A DNA stretch of 64,000 nucleotides from Lysinibacillus louembei (lineage in GTDB: Bacteria > Bacillota > Bacilli > Bacillales_A > Planococcaceae), in contig NZ_CP137624.1 of assembly GCF_033880585.1 (NCBI RefSeq), forward strand, positions 248,001 to 312,000. The letters are read 5' to 3'. Of this stretch, positions 26,823-36,791 are shown in pieces. Positions within the stretch are counted from its first letter, which is position 1. Each line of letters starts with the position of its first letter. A program made the position numbers and the translations under genes. A model generated the notes under the pieces. The model did not search any database, was not told where the DNA came from, and saw only the letters and a program-made list of their open reading frames with translations.

Positions 26823-28688
26823 CTATTTTATAAAATTGGTTTTTAAATATAAACAGTATTCCTCTATCTTGCTGACATCATTTTCATAGTCATCAAAGAA
26901 TAAATTGGCGAAATCTGCACTTATACAATACTCGTATGTCTCATTAAGAATTTTAAATATATCCAAACTCGTCTTTTTGTAAAACACGTTAATAGATACA
27001 CCTACTAAATACAGTGTCTTACTACAAAGTTTCATATACATCATCTTACGGAAGGCAGCATCTTTCTCACCTAGCTCTAATAAGTCAATTATTTGTGCAA
27101 ATCCTTTATGTTGTTGTAATCTGCTTTCTATTTTAGCATAGTATGAAATATCAATATTACCATCCACATATTCTACATGTTCCTTTTCCATTTCCTCTGG
27201 AGACCCTTCAAAGACTAAAATAGATTCTGTACTTTGAACGTTTCCAGATTGACATAACATTAATTCCCATACCATATGAGGATATATTGAGCATGCAGCA
27301 TTATTTAAATTTTCTTTTATGTATTCGATCCCCTTATATTGTATTAACAATTCCCTGTTATATACAATTCCTGACATATAATTACTAGTCAACATAAATG
27401 CAAGAAGAGCATCTTTCCCTGTTTTAGCAAATTTAGTTGGCTGCCTATTCTGATAGTCTGAAGATGCTTTTAAAATAGATAATGCGCCTTGAGATTGAAT
27501 CAATGTCGCCATAACATTATCTAAAAAGGAAAAATTAACCACATCCTCATCACTTAATAATAAAATATATTTTCCTTCTGCTGATTCACACACTTTACAT
27601 AAATTAAGGGCAAATCCCATATTTTCTTCGAATTCAAAGTACTTTATTCGTGCATCGTTAAATATATTAATTTTTGAGTAATAGCTTTGAGTTTCATTAT
27701 TTGTCCCATTATTAGAAATAATAAATTCTACTTCTTCATCATATTTCATTTGTAAAAGATGAATTATATTTTCATATGCCCTATGTCCTCTATTATAAGT
27801 AGGTATACACACGCTAAGGAGTATATTATTATCCCCTTCAATTCTTTTTCTTTGCAATCTATGACTATGAATTGCATTAATGTAATTTTGTGCTGTATTA
27901 CTATGATCTACTAAATTTATTATATTTCTAGGCAAATAAACCTTATTGTTTTTAAAATAGTCATCCATACTACCAAAGCTATCAAATATTATAGCGTTAG
28001 AAATAATTTTTTCACTTAAAAGTGCCCCTTGTACACATGAGAGAAATTTATTGATATTTTTTAAAACAATATACATCTTTTTATTTATTTTTTTTGCTGG
28101 ATTATGGAATGTTAAGATATTTTTCCAACTATAACTTTCATATACTAAAATATCGGAAAACACGTCTTCACTTGATAGTTCCTCTATATTTTCTGAATCA
28201 TACAAATTTATTTCTTCTTCAATAATTTTCTTACGTTTATTATATATATAGAATTGATTCGTTACACCTGTCGGTAATAACCAGTAATCTAATTGTTCAA
28301 ATCTTATAAAGTTCCTAACATTGATAATATTACTGCTTATTAAATAATTCATGTTAGTTTCATATATTGATTTAAAGTCATCTATATTAGGTTCAACAAA
28401 AGCTTCCCATAGTACCTTTTCTATTTCTTCCCTTGAGTAACCCCATTGTGCTGCCTTTTGTAACATTTGAAAGCAGGATTTATATTCTTGGATACTAAAT
28501 AGAAAATATGCAAAATCAGCATATAACTTCCCTTTAATGTAAGTATCCAACTTAATCTCATTCTTTTCTATACTAATTATAGTATCTGTATACTTTTGTA
28601 TAACTCTATCAATCAGGTCTTGTTCTAATAAATTATCAATCTCAATTGTAAATAGGCTAAACTCAAAAGTATTTGACTTATGGTCCAT
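26823..28688 (-). CDS. Glycosyltransferase family 2 protein with extra N-terminal region
   Basis: A 621-residue protein. Residues about 1-110 look like a helical repeat (TPR-like) region. Residues about 275-480 form a GT-A glycosyltransferase: ILLSVCIPTYNRG, then EFIISNNGTN, then LLLSDEDVV, which supplies the metal-binding DxD-like acids. No membrane helix is visible, so it is probably cytoplasmic, as flagellin glycosyltransferases are. It is the last gene of the glycan island. Its DNA is very AT-rich compared with flanking flagellar genes. Donor and acceptor are unknown; extension of the flagellin glycan is an inference. ATG 28686-28688 follows GGGG; a TTG one codon before is possible. Confidence 0.85.
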   Translation of the reverse strand: MDHKSNTFEFSLFTIEIDNLLEQDLIDRVIQKYTDTIISIEKNEIKLDTYIKGKLYADFAYFLFSIQEYKSCFQMLQKAAQWGYSREEIEKVLWEAFVEPNIDDFKSIYETNMNYLISSNIINVRNFIRFEQLDYWLLPTGVTNQFYIYNKRKKIIEEEINLYDSENIEELSSEDVFSDILVYESYSWKNILTFHNPAKKINKKMYIVLKNINKFLSCVQGALLSEKIISNAIIFDSFGSMDDYFKNNKVYLPRNIINLVDHSNTAQNYINAIHSHRLQRKRIEGDNNILLSVCIPTYNRGHRAYENIIHLLQMKYDEEVEFIISNNGTNNETQSYYSKINIFNDARIKYFEFEENMGFALNLCKVCESAEGKYILLLSDEDVVNFSFLDNVMATLIQSQGALSILKASSDYQNRQPTKFAKTGKDALLAFMLTSNYMSGIVYNRELLIQYKGIEYIKENLNNAACSIYPHMVWELMLCQSGNVQSTESILVFEGSPEEMEKEHVEYVDGNIDISYYAKIESRLQQHKGFAQIIDLLELGEKDAAFRKMMYMKLCSKTLYLVGVSINVFYKKTSLDIFKILNETYEYCISADFANLFFDDYENDVSKIEEYCLYLKTNFIK

Positions 28689-28740
28689 CAACTTTATCCC
28701 CTTTTCAAAACAACTCTAAATTACAGCTTAAAATTTTTTA

Positions 28741-29646
28741 TTAATTCATTAAAGTTTTAATAGTTTTTTTTATTCCGTTAGAAAAATTTACAGTGGGAAA
28801 AAAGCCTACATCTAATTTTAAATCTTCTATATCTGCCCATAAATGCATTATTTGATTTTCATTATATGGAATCTCTCCTAAACCAATTGTTAAATTTGGA
28901 TTTACAGAATCACGGATTTTGTTAATATATTCATATAGAGGTCGTGCTTTGCCACTCCCAAGACAGTATACCTTCCCATTTTTCCCCCTAATACCTATTA
29001 AATATAATGCTTCAGCAGCATCTCCACTATACAAATAATCCCACATTTGTTCACCTTTTGTGAATACAGGTTTTAATCCATTTAACAAGTTATCTATTGT
29101 TGACATAATCATTGTATTCATATTGTCGTAAGGGCCATACACACTTAAGATTCTAACCCAGATATTTTTAATTCCTAATTGTTTACATAATACCTTACTC
29201 ATTTGTCCTGCACAAAGTTTAGCCATTCCATATCCATTTTCAGGAAATGTAGGTGTTGTCGATTCTAGTTTCCCCTCAAATCTACCATACTCAGCCTGCG
29301 AACCTGCTCCAATAAATGTGTGACACCCTAGCCTATTAGCTAAATGAACCGCATCTAAAGTATATTGAACATTCTTATTTTGTAGATAAACATCATTTCT
29401 TGCTTCACCAGTTGTGCCTTCCCAAGCTAAATGATAAAAAACTTCAAATCCACCCTCATATTTTAAATTTATTATTTCTGATAAATTGCATTCAATAACT
29501 TTTATATATTTAGATTTAGGTATATTCCCCATTCTAGTAGAGCCTCTTCGACAAATAGCTAGAACTTCTATCTTTTCTTTTATGCATTTTTCTATTAATG
29601 CCATACCAATAGCACCTGTTGGACCATTAATGACAATTCGTTTCAT
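28741..29646 (-). CDS. NAD(P)-dependent SDR, predicted nucleotide-sugar reductase/epimerase
   Basis: A 301-residue extended short-chain dehydrogenase. The NAD(P) loop is NGPTGAIGMALI (about 6-17, GxxGxxG). The catalytic pattern is a Ser-Gln region GAGSQAEYG, then YGMAK with the Tyr-Lys pair. It resembles RfbJ/abequose-synthase-like and RmlD-like enzymes that reduce C4 keto sugars. Beside rfbF/G/H and a split transketolase, the likely job is to reduce a branched or unbranched CDP-4-keto-3,6-dideoxyhexose. ATG 29644-29646 follows AGGTGAGG. Confidence 0.8.
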   Translation of the reverse strand: MKRIVINGPTGAIGMALIEKCIKEKIEVLAICRRGSTRMGNIPKSKYIKVIECNLSEIINLKYEGGFEVFYHLAWEGTTGEARNDVYLQNKNVQYTLDAVHLANRLGCHTFIGAGSQAEYGRFEGKLESTTPTFPENGYGMAKLCAGQMSKVLCKQLGIKNIWVRILSVYGPYDNMNTMIMSTIDNLLNGLKPVFTKGEQMWDYLYSGDAAEALYLIGIRGKNGKVYCLGSGKARPLYEYINKIRDSVNPNLTIGLGEIPYNENQIMHLWADIEDLKLDVGFFPTVNFSNGIKKTIKTLMN

Positions 29647-29825
29647 AACCGCCTCACCTACCATTTATCACCATCCCCCTCTTAAATTGGTATATTTACT
29701 ATGTAATTTATTAGATTACAATAACTTTTAATGTAGATTGTCTTGTAAAAATGGTATCAGGAGTTGTTAAAAATATTTGGGTTATTATCTAATTATTTAT
29801 TTACATATACTAAACTCAGATTTCA

Positions 29826-30587
29826 TCACAGTATAATATAAGAAATCCACGGATCAATTGGCAGTCTGTTTATTTGATAATTCGATATATCCAATTTCTC
29901 TAATAAAGCTAATGTTTCACCTGGATAGTTTTCACAATTTAATTCATCAAAACAAATGATTGATCCTTTCCCCATTCTAGGTAAAAAAATGTCTAATGCT
30001 CTCTTTGTTGGTTCATAAAGATCAAAATCTAAATATAATAAAGAAACTAATAAGTGTTTATTTTTTTGAAGATAGTCAGTTGACGTTGTTAAAAAATCTC
30101 CTTTTATAAGTTCTACATTTTCAATATGTGATAAATGTCTTTCACTATTATACTTTTCAATTGCTTTATTTAACTCTTTTAAACTATCTCCCCTTAAATC
30201 ACCTATTTGCGGCTTATGTATCTCACTATTATCTTGTTCATTTACATTAGGGAATCCTTCGAATGTATCAAATCCTATAATTTTTCTATTATAATTTGTT
30301 GGTTCAAAAATATTCGCAAGCTGAGCCCATGTGAACAAACCTGCTCCATTAAAAACACCACATTCAATAATTACTCCATTGACATTTAGTATTTGCTTAT
30401 ATATTTCATATTTAACAACAAACCTACTTAAACTTCTCTTTGTCACAAACCTTGGGAACGCCTCAAGTTTATCGAACGTTGCTAATGAACTTGATTCAAA
30501 GCACTCCTCTGCCATAAAATACGATAGTTTGTCCTTCTCTGAATGCCTTCTCTCAAAAGATCCATTTGGGGTTCTATTTATCATCAT
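29826..30587 (-). CDS. TylF/MycF-type sugar O-methyltransferase
   Basis: A 253-residue SAM-dependent methyltransferase of the macrocin O-methyltransferase family. Motif I is VIIECGVFNGAGLFTWA. IIGFDTFEGFP follows, and LLYLDFDLYEPTKRAL with conserved metal-binding acids, then IICFDELN. In TylF/MycF, two Asp residues in these last motifs hold Mg2+ next to the sugar hydroxyl. It probably methylates a deoxysugar of the flagellar glycan. Confidence 0.88.
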   Translation of the reverse strand: MMINRTPNGSFERRHSEKDKLSYFMAEECFESSSLATFDKLEAFPRFVTKRSLSRFVVKYEIYKQILNVNGVIIECGVFNGAGLFTWAQLANIFEPTNYNRKIIGFDTFEGFPNVNEQDNSEIHKPQIGDLRGDSLKELNKAIEKYNSERHLSHIENVELIKGDFLTTSTDYLQKNKHLLVSLLYLDFDLYEPTKRALDIFLPRMGKGSIICFDELNCENYPGETLALLEKLDISNYQINRLPIDPWISYIIL

Positions 30588-30637
30588 CTTTATCTCCTTT
30601 AATAATAAAATGAATTCCTCTTAATTATGCATAAGTT

Positions 30638-30667
30638 AATCAGCAGGCATTTGGACACCTGCTGATT
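30638..30667 (-). terminator. Hairpin downstream of the transketolase pair
   Basis: AATCAGCAGG (30638-30647) pairs perfectly with 30658-30667 across a 10-base loop. No U-tract follows on the minus strand, so it may be a partial terminator or a 3'-end protecting structure between the transketolase and methyltransferase genes. Confidence 0.45.
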
Positions 30668-30763
30668 TAAGTATAGAATTTGTCATCTAGATAGAAGTAA
30701 TAGGCTTCTATATCTGACACTCCACCTTCAATACAAAAAAGAAATTTGCTAAATGAAGATAAC

Positions 30764-31657
30764 CTACCGAATTTCTACATTGTCAAAAATCAATTTCTTT
30801 CTTAAGTAATTCTGGCTTCCTATCTTATGTGTAAATTCGTCATTAATCCCAATTCTTTTTAATTTTATACCTAAACCGTTCTCAGCAATAACTTCAGCAA
30901 CAGCACTCCCCAAACCACCAATCTTGCTATGCTCTTCTAATGTATAAATTACAGTATGATTTTTTAAAGATTCAATTACTATTTCACTATCGAACGGTTT
31001 GATAGTAGGCATACTAATTAAAGTCGCTCTTTTCCCTTCATTTAACAACTCTTTTACCAACAGTTGACCTTGTTCAAGCATATTACTTGTTGTAATTAAC
31101 ATAAGGTCGTCACCTTCTGTCATTTTGATACCTTTACCAATTTCAATTTTTTGGTTCTCTGGATGTATATTAGGCTCACCATTTTTTCCAAGTCTAATAT
31201 ACATTGGCCCATTATAAAGAACGCTTTGCTTAATAATCTCTTTTACTTCAACCGGATCTCCAGGGCAACATACTGTCATATTTGGTAAAGCTCTCATAAT
31301 AGCTATGTCCTCAATTGAATGATGTGTAGCACCTGCTGGACCATAAGATAACCCTGCACCAATCCCTATTAATCTAACATTTGTATTCATATAGGCTACA
31401 TCAACTCGAATTTGCTCGAAACAACGCATTGTAACAAAAGGAACGATGCTATACACATATACTATTTTCCCAGATAACGCTAATCCTGCAGCAACTCCAA
31501 CAGCATTTTGTTCTGCAATTCCCACATTAAAAAATCTATCTGGAAATAATGTTTGGAAATTTTCCACCACAGAATATCCCATATCAGGTGTAATCAAACA
31601 AATTCGATCATCTTTTTTGGCTTCCTCTATTAATACATTAATAAAAGTGTTCCTCAC
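30764..31657 (-). CDS. Split transketolase, C-terminal subunit
   Basis: A 297-residue protein equal to the PYR and C-terminal domains of transketolase. It opens RNTFINVLIEEAKKDD, with the pyrimidine-domain motif FFNVGIAEQNAVGVAAGLALSG that provides the catalytic Glu for thiamine diphosphate. It then has GPAGATHHSIEDIAIMR and a C-terminal domain from about residue 170. The start is GTG immediately after the N-subunit stop. It works only with the N-subunit encoded upstream. Its place amid CDP-dideoxyhexose genes argues for C-C bond formation on a sugar rather than pentose phosphate metabolism. Confidence 0.9.
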   Translation of the reverse strand: MRNTFINVLIEEAKKDDRICLITPDMGYSVVENFQTLFPDRFFNVGIAEQNAVGVAAGLALSGKIVYVYSIVPFVTMRCFEQIRVDVAYMNTNVRLIGIGAGLSYGPAGATHHSIEDIAIMRALPNMTVCCPGDPVEVKEIIKQSVLYNGPMYIRLGKNGEPNIHPENQKIEIGKGIKMTEGDDLMLITTSNMLEQGQLLVKELLNEGKRATLISMPTIKPFDSEIVIESLKNHTVIYTLEEHSKIGGLGSAVAEVIAENGLGIKLKRIGINDEFTHKIGSQNYLRKKLIFDNVEIR

Positions 31658-32440
31658 TTATTTCCCTCTCAATTCTTCTAAAGCGCTACTATATTGTTGA
31701 CTGTTAGGTGACTTGTAGTGCCATTCCAATTTATTTTCCATAAACGAAATTCCTTTGCCTTTAACTGTATGTGCAATAACAACCTTTGGACCATTGACTT
31801 TTGCTTTAAAGACAGATTCTAGCTCATCTAAATTATGCCCATCAACTTCACATACATCCCATCCAAATGCTTCCCAACGCTTGGCAATATTCTTTTGATC
31901 TATAATCTCATTAGTACGACCTAAACTTTGTAATTTATTATAGTCGATTATGGCAGTTAAGTTTGTTACAGTTAAAGTCGATGCTAACATTATAGCTTCC
32001 CAAACGGACCCTTCATTACATTCCCCATCACCTAAAAGTACATAAATATGCCCTTTATTATTATCCATTCTATTTGCTAAAGCCATCCCTAGTCCTATTG
32101 ATAACCCATGTCCTAGTGACCCAGCTGATGATTCAATTCCTGGAACAGCTTGCATATCTAAATGTCCTGGTAAGACTCCATCATCAATATAATATTTTTT
32201 TAAATATTCTTTTTCAAAAAAGCCTTTTTCAGCTAAAGTAGCATACAATGCTGCACTTCCATGCCCTTTGCTTAAAATAAATTTATCTCTATTTATTTTG
32301 TTTACATCTTTAGAATCGACATTCATTATTTTAAAATATAAAACATACAAGATATCTACAATTGATAAACAACTACCTATATGTGACGAATTAGAATAAT
32401 GCATCATTTCTAAAATCAATTCTCTAATTTTATTATTCAT
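31658..32440 (-). CDS. Split transketolase, N-terminal subunit
   Basis: A 260-residue thiamine-diphosphate-binding (PP) domain. It has HIGSCLSIVDILYVLYF, SKGHGSAALYATLAEKG, a core GSLGHGLSIGLGMALANR and the TPP signature GDGECNEGSVWEA...NLTAIIDYNKLQS (GDG through the conserved Asn of the ThDP fold). Pairs with the C-subunit encoded next, with no gap. In single-chain transketolases the two are fused, so splitting is a recognised variant often found in sugar clusters. Confidence 0.9.
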   Translation of the reverse strand: MNNKIRELILEMMHYSNSSHIGSCLSIVDILYVLYFKIMNVDSKDVNKINRDKFILSKGHGSAALYATLAEKGFFEKEYLKKYYIDDGVLPGHLDMQAVPGIESSAGSLGHGLSIGLGMALANRMDNNKGHIYVLLGDGECNEGSVWEAIMLASTLTVTNLTAIIDYNKLQSLGRTNEIIDQKNIAKRWEAFGWDVCEVDGHNLDELESVFKAKVNGPKVVIAHTVKGKGISFMENKLEWHYKSPNSQQYSSALEELRGK

Positions 32441-32597
32441 TATTTTTTTTCCTATTCAATAATAATCTTAGCTTACCTATACTCTTTCATTTTTAGTTAC
32501 AAGAAAGTAAGAAGTATTTTGGCTACAAAAGCTTATACTCTTATTCATGTAATAAAACTGTATTCTATTAGATTTTCAATACCTTACTATTCCTTAT

Positions 32598-33671
32598 TTA
32601 TTCATTCATATATAAAGTGATTTGTCTTAGGCATACACCTAGCATATCCCTTTCTATTTGGGCTTCCTTAAACCACTCGACAATCATCTCAATTGCCATT
32701 TCCAATTGCCATTTCTGCTGCCAACCTAAAATTGTTTTTGCCTTTGAACAATCCAATTTTAAACACCCTGCTTCATGAGGATGTTTATTATCATCAATTT
32801 TATATTGACTTTTTTCACCTCCCCATTTTTCAATTATTTTTTGCACAATCCACTCGACTGGCTTGGAGTCTTCATCCCTTGAAGCAAAATTCCATGCTCC
32901 TGAATAATTTACCCCTTCTTCATATAATTTTTCTGTTAATAATAAATAACCATTCAAAGGCTCTAGTACATGTTGCCATGGTCTTATAGCATGGGGATTT
33001 CTAACTGTAATTACTTCATTTTTTAATAATGAATGGATACAATCAGGTACTAGTCTATCCTTCGCCCAATCTCCTCCTCCAATTACATTACCAGCTCTAA
33101 CTGAAGCAATAGAAACCCCATGATTAGCATACTCTGCTGGATTGAAAAAAGAATACTTATAAGATGTCGTAACTAGTTCTGATCCTGCTTTACTACTGGA
33201 ATAGGGGTCGTATCCACCTAATGAATCTTGTTCACGATACCCCCATACCCATTCCTTATTTTCATATACCTTATCTGTTGTTACATTTATTACAACCTTA
33301 ACTGAGGAGCATTTCCGAATACTTTCAAATAAATTAACTGTCCCCATCACATTTGTCGAATATGTTTCAACAGGTTTAATATATGATTCTTTAACTAAAG
33401 GTTGAGCTGCCATATGAATAACAATATCTGGTTTTGTTTTAATCATTGCTCTTTCAAGCTCATCACTATCTCTAATATCTCCAATATTTGAAGATATTAG
33501 ATTTTCTACCCCTGCCAATTTAAATAAAGAAGGGCTTGTAGGTGGTTCTAACGCAAAACCTGTCACTTCTGCTCCCATTGAAGAAAGCCATATAGATAGC
33601 CATGAACCTTTAAAGCCTGTATGACCTGTTAAAAATACTGTTTTACCTTTCCAGAAAGCTGGATTCACCAA
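32598..33671 (-). CDS. rfbG: CDP-glucose 4,6-dehydratase
   Basis: Converts CDP-glucose to CDP-4-keto-6-deoxyglucose. A 357-residue SDR, opening NPAFWKGKTVFLTGHTGFKG (NAD loop TGHTGFKGSWL), with catalytic Tyr-Lys in DPYSSSKAGSE and GNVIGGGDWAKDRLVPD, a motif specific to the RfbG/DdhB group. The start is probably TTG at 33671 after GGTGAG, though the next GTG is possible. It acts after the cytidylyltransferase and before the dehydrase; these two genes are adjacent. Confidence 0.95.
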   Translation of the reverse strand: MVNPAFWKGKTVFLTGHTGFKGSWLSIWLSSMGAEVTGFALEPPTSPSLFKLAGVENLISSNIGDIRDSDELERAMIKTKPDIVIHMAAQPLVKESYIKPVETYSTNVMGTVNLFESIRKCSSVKVVINVTTDKVYENKEWVWGYREQDSLGGYDPYSSSKAGSELVTTSYKYSFFNPAEYANHGVSIASVRAGNVIGGGDWAKDRLVPDCIHSLLKNEVITVRNPHAIRPWQHVLEPLNGYLLLTEKLYEEGVNYSGAWNFASRDEDSKPVEWIVQKIIEKWGGEKSQYKIDDNKHPHEAGCLKLDCSKAKTILGWQQKWQLEMAIEMIVEWFKEAQIERDMLGVCLRQITLYMNE

Positions 33672-33698
33672 AGTTTACTCACCACATTCATGTTATAG

Positions 33699-34469
33699 TC
33701 ACCAAAGTTTCCATGGCGCTTCATCTTTTTTCCAAAGAGACTCTAAAAAATTTTTATCACGCAAAGTATCCATCGGTTGCCAAAACCCTCCATGACTAAA
33801 TGCCTGTAATTGACCTCTAGTTGCTAAGTTTTGCAAAGGTTCAGATTCAAATATTGTTTCATCACCATCGATATAGTCAATTATTTCAGGCTCAAGTACA
33901 AAGAATCCAGCATTAATCCATCCACCATCACCCTTAGGTTTTTCTTTGAATCCTAAAACCTCTCCATTCTCAGCCAAATCTAATGCTCCAAAACGTCCAC
34001 TGGGTTGTACCGTTGTTACTGTTGCTTGTTTTCCATGTGATTTATGGAATTTTACAAGCTCCTCAATATTAATATCAGACACACCGTCTCCATAGGTAAA
34101 CATAAAAGTTTTATCTCCTATGTATTCTTTGACACGCTTTAAACGCCCACCTGTCATAGTCTCTAACCCTGTGTTCACTAAAGTTACTTTCCATGGTTCA
34201 GCATGGGCTTGATGTATAATTTGCTCGTTAGTATTAAAATCAAATGTTACATCTGATTCGTGTAAGAAGTAATGAGCAAAATACTCTTTGATTGCATACC
34301 CTTTGTAACCTAAGCAAATGACAAAATCATTATAGCCATAATGAGCATACATCTTCATTATGTGCCATATAATAGGCTTATTTCCTATTTCTATCATAGG
34401 TTTTGGTTTTAAATGGGATTCTTCACTAATTCTAGTTCCAAATCCTCCAGCTAAGATTACTACTTTCAT
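33699..34469 (-). CDS. rfbF: Glucose-1-phosphate cytidylyltransferase
   Basis: Makes CDP-glucose from CTP and glucose-1-phosphate. The 256-residue protein has VVILAGGFGTRISEES (nucleotide loop GGFGTR), then LKPKPMIEIGNKPI with the catalytic Lys, TYGDGVSDINI (metal Asp) and GWINAGFFVLEPE. It commits carbon to the CDP-3,6-dideoxyhexose branch. Pgi and PgcA are encoded in the same window and supply its substrate. Confidence 0.96.
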   Translation of the reverse strand: MKVVILAGGFGTRISEESHLKPKPMIEIGNKPIIWHIMKMYAHYGYNDFVICLGYKGYAIKEYFAHYFLHESDVTFDFNTNEQIIHQAHAEPWKVTLVNTGLETMTGGRLKRVKEYIGDKTFMFTYGDGVSDINIEELVKFHKSHGKQATVTTVQPSGRFGALDLAENGEVLGFKEKPKGDGGWINAGFFVLEPEIIDYIDGDETIFESEPLQNLATRGQLQAFSHGGFWQPMDTLRDKNFLESLWKKDEAPWKLW

Positions 34470-34484
34470 ATACTCACCCCTGAT

Positions 34485-35987
34485 TTAAATTCCAGCAAAC
34501 TTGACTGCCTCAATAATTTTTTGACTCATATAATCTATCATTGCATCAGTTAATCCTGGATAAACTCCAACTAAGAATGTATCATACATAATTTTGTCCG
34601 TATTAATTAAATCACTAGCCACACGGTATTTGATATTTTGAAAAGCAGGTTGTTTAATTAGATTTCCTGCAAACAACATACGTGTTTGCACTTTATGTGT
34701 TTCTAAATATTGCGTCATTTTATTACGTGAAACCTTATTTCCATCTTTAATAGTTATGATAAATCCAAACCAACTTGGTTCACTATTTTCAGTAGCTATT
34801 GGTAAAATTAAATGCTCCTCCACTACTAATAAGTTCTCTTTTAAACGTTTAAAATTATGATTTCGCTTTTCTATAAAATTAGGCAATTTCCCCAATTGTT
34901 CTATACCTATAGCTGCCTGCATATCAGTTACTTTCAAATTATAGCCAATATGTGAGTATGTATATTTATGGTCATAGCCTAATGGAAGTTCACCTAGTTG
35001 CCAATCAAATCTCTTCTTACATGTATTATCGCACCCCGAAGGACACCAACAATCTCTTCCCCAGTCTCTAAATGATTCTAAAATCATTTTTAACTGCGGA
35101 TTGCTTGTATAAACAGCCCCGCCTTCTCCCATTGTCATATGGTGAGGTGGGTAAAAACTTGATGTACCAATATGTCCATGTGTACCTGTCAATTTGCCAC
35201 TATACTTTGCGCCAAGCGCGTCACAATTATCTTCGATTACCCACAAATCATATTTATTAGCTACTTTCATAACAATATCTAAATTAAATGGGTTCCCCAT
35301 TGTATGTGCGATAACTATTGCTTTCGTTTTCTTTGATATAGCTAGCTCAATTTGGTCAACAGAGATATTATATGTGCCTAAATCTACATCCACAAACACT
35401 GGAACTAATCCGTTTTGAATAATCGGAGCAACAGTTGTCGGAAAGCCAGCAGCTACAGTGATTACCTCATCCCCTGGCAGTAGACGTTTTTCTCCTAACT
35501 TAGGTGAAGTTAATGCCGACACCGCCAGTAAATTAGCTGAAGAACCAGAATTAGTCAACAATGCATATTTAACCCCTAGATATTTTGCAAACTCTTTTTC
35601 AAATTGCTTGGAAAATCTCCCTGATGTTAACCAAAAGTCTAAGGATGCATCAGTCAAAGCAATCATTTCATCTTTATTATAAACTTTCCCTGCATAACTC
35701 AATTGACTCTCTCCAGCAATAAACTCTTTCTGTTGATGAAATAAATCATAAAACTCTTCAACATTATTAAAAATTAGTTTACGTTTAACTTTTTCTAACA
35801 ATTCTTGTGTGATCACACCTATTTTTACAATTATTTTTTTCTCTAGCTCATCAAATGTATACTCTTCTGTTTTATCTAAGTGTACTTCATTTTTTTCATA
35901 AAGCATTGTTATGATTATTTTTTTAGTACATGCTACAACAGCTTGTACCTTTCCTTCAATAGATATTATTTCACCTATGTTATACAT
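34485..35987 (-). CDS. rfbH: CDP-6-deoxy-4-hexulose-3-dehydrase (RfbH/E1) with N-terminal extension
   Basis: An iron-sulfur, PMP-dependent C3 dehydrase. The PLP-lysine of ordinary aminotransferases is replaced by His in [16 protein letters not shown], and the [2Fe-2S] cysteines appear as [14 protein letters not shown], so it is a dehydrase and not an aminotransferase. It is 500 residues; usual members are about 437. The extra 60-70 residues at the N-terminus ([15 protein letters not shown]...) form a small beta-rich segment I do not recognise. Its NADH-reductase partner (E3, RfbI/AscD) is not present in this window. Confidence 0.95.
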   Translation of the reverse strand: MYNIGEIISIEGKVQAVVACTKKIIITMLYEKNEVHLDKTEEYTFDELEKKIIVKIGVITQELLEKVKRKLIFNNVEEFYDLFHQQKEFIAGESQLSYAGKVYNKDEMIALTDASLDFWLTSGRFSKQFEKEFAKYLGVKYALLTNSGSSANLLAVSALTSPKLGEKRLLPGDEVITVAAGFPTTVAPIIQNGLVPVFVDVDLGTYNISVDQIELAISKKTKAIVIAHTMGNPFNLDIVMKVANKYDLWVIEDNCDALGAKYSGKLTGTHGHIGTSSFYPPHHMTMGEGGAVYTSNPQLKMILESFRDWGRDCWCPSGCDNTCKKRFDWQLGELPLGYDHKYTYSHIGYNLKVTDMQAAIGIEQLGKLPNFIEKRNHNFKRLKENLLVVEEHLILPIATENSEPSWFGFIITIKDGNKVSRNKMTQYLETHKVQTRMLFAGNLIKQPAFQNIKYRVASDLINTDKIMYDTFLVGVYPGLTDAMIDYMSQKIIEAVKFAGI

Positions 35988-36099
35988 TACATCCCTCTTT
36001 TACATATTATTACTTAACCGATTAAATACACACAAAACATTTCCCTAATCAGCAAAACCCACTTCAATTATTATTTTTCGATAATTAATAAATATAATT

Positions 36100-36789
36100 T
36101 TAACTATCTAAATTCTCTAGATGAAGATATTCACATACCTTAAAATCTCTTAAATTATCAATATCAAAGGATTTCTCTTCAGACATTACATATCCAAGCG
36201 TATTAGCGGTTAAAAATGATTTTTCCTGTAATAATTTGTCGACTTTAGCGACATAGATAGCACCGTTTAAAGCATATACCTTGCGCAAATCTTGTCTTCT
36301 TGAAGGGATACTTTCTAATTTAAACAAAGGTTTCATTATTTCATGCTCATTCATAGTATACATCCAATAAGGGGATTTTTCTGGTTCAGTTACAGAAACA
36401 CAAAAATCCGCTTGATGATATAAGATTTTCTCAATGCAACCATCAATATCTTCCACAGTTCGCAACGGGGAAGTTGGCTGTAATAAAACAACATAATCAA
36501 AACCTGGACACTGCTCAATTGCATGTAATACAGGCACAATTCCTGGTGTATCATCTTGTGCCAATATTAATGGCCGCACAAATGGAACTTCGCAATCATA
36601 TTGCTCCGCTACTGCTATTATTTCTTCATCTTCTGATGATAAAATCGTACGACTTAGATATTTAGATTTCTTTGCTTCTTCAATAGTCCAAGCAATTAAT
36701 GGTTTCCCCGCAAAATCTCGAATATTCTTACGAGGTACTCCCTTAGAGCCACCACGTGCTGGAATGATTGCTAAAATCTTAGGCTTCAT
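36100..36789 (-). CDS. neuA: CMP-legionaminic/sialic acid synthetase
   Basis: Activates a nonulosonic acid with CTP. The 229-residue protein opens with the CMP-sialate synthetase motif IIPARGGSKGVPRKNIRDFAGKP (catalytic Arg and Lys). QPTSPLR and ALNGAIYV are further family motifs. Within a cluster that has legB, legC, neuC and neuB it is most likely LegF (CMP-legionaminate synthetase). It starts two bases after the ptmE-like stop. Confidence 0.92.
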   Translation of the reverse strand: MKPKILAIIPARGGSKGVPRKNIRDFAGKPLIAWTIEEAKKSKYLSRTILSSEDEEIIAVAEQYDCEVPFVRPLILAQDDTPGIVPVLHAIEQCPGFDYVVLLQPTSPLRTVEDIDGCIEKILYHQADFCVSVTEPEKSPYWMYTMNEHEIMKPLFKLESIPSRRQDLRKVYALNGAIYVAKVDKLLQEKSFLTANTLGYVMSEEKSFDIDNLRDFKVCEYLHLENLDS

Positions 36790-36791
36790 AA

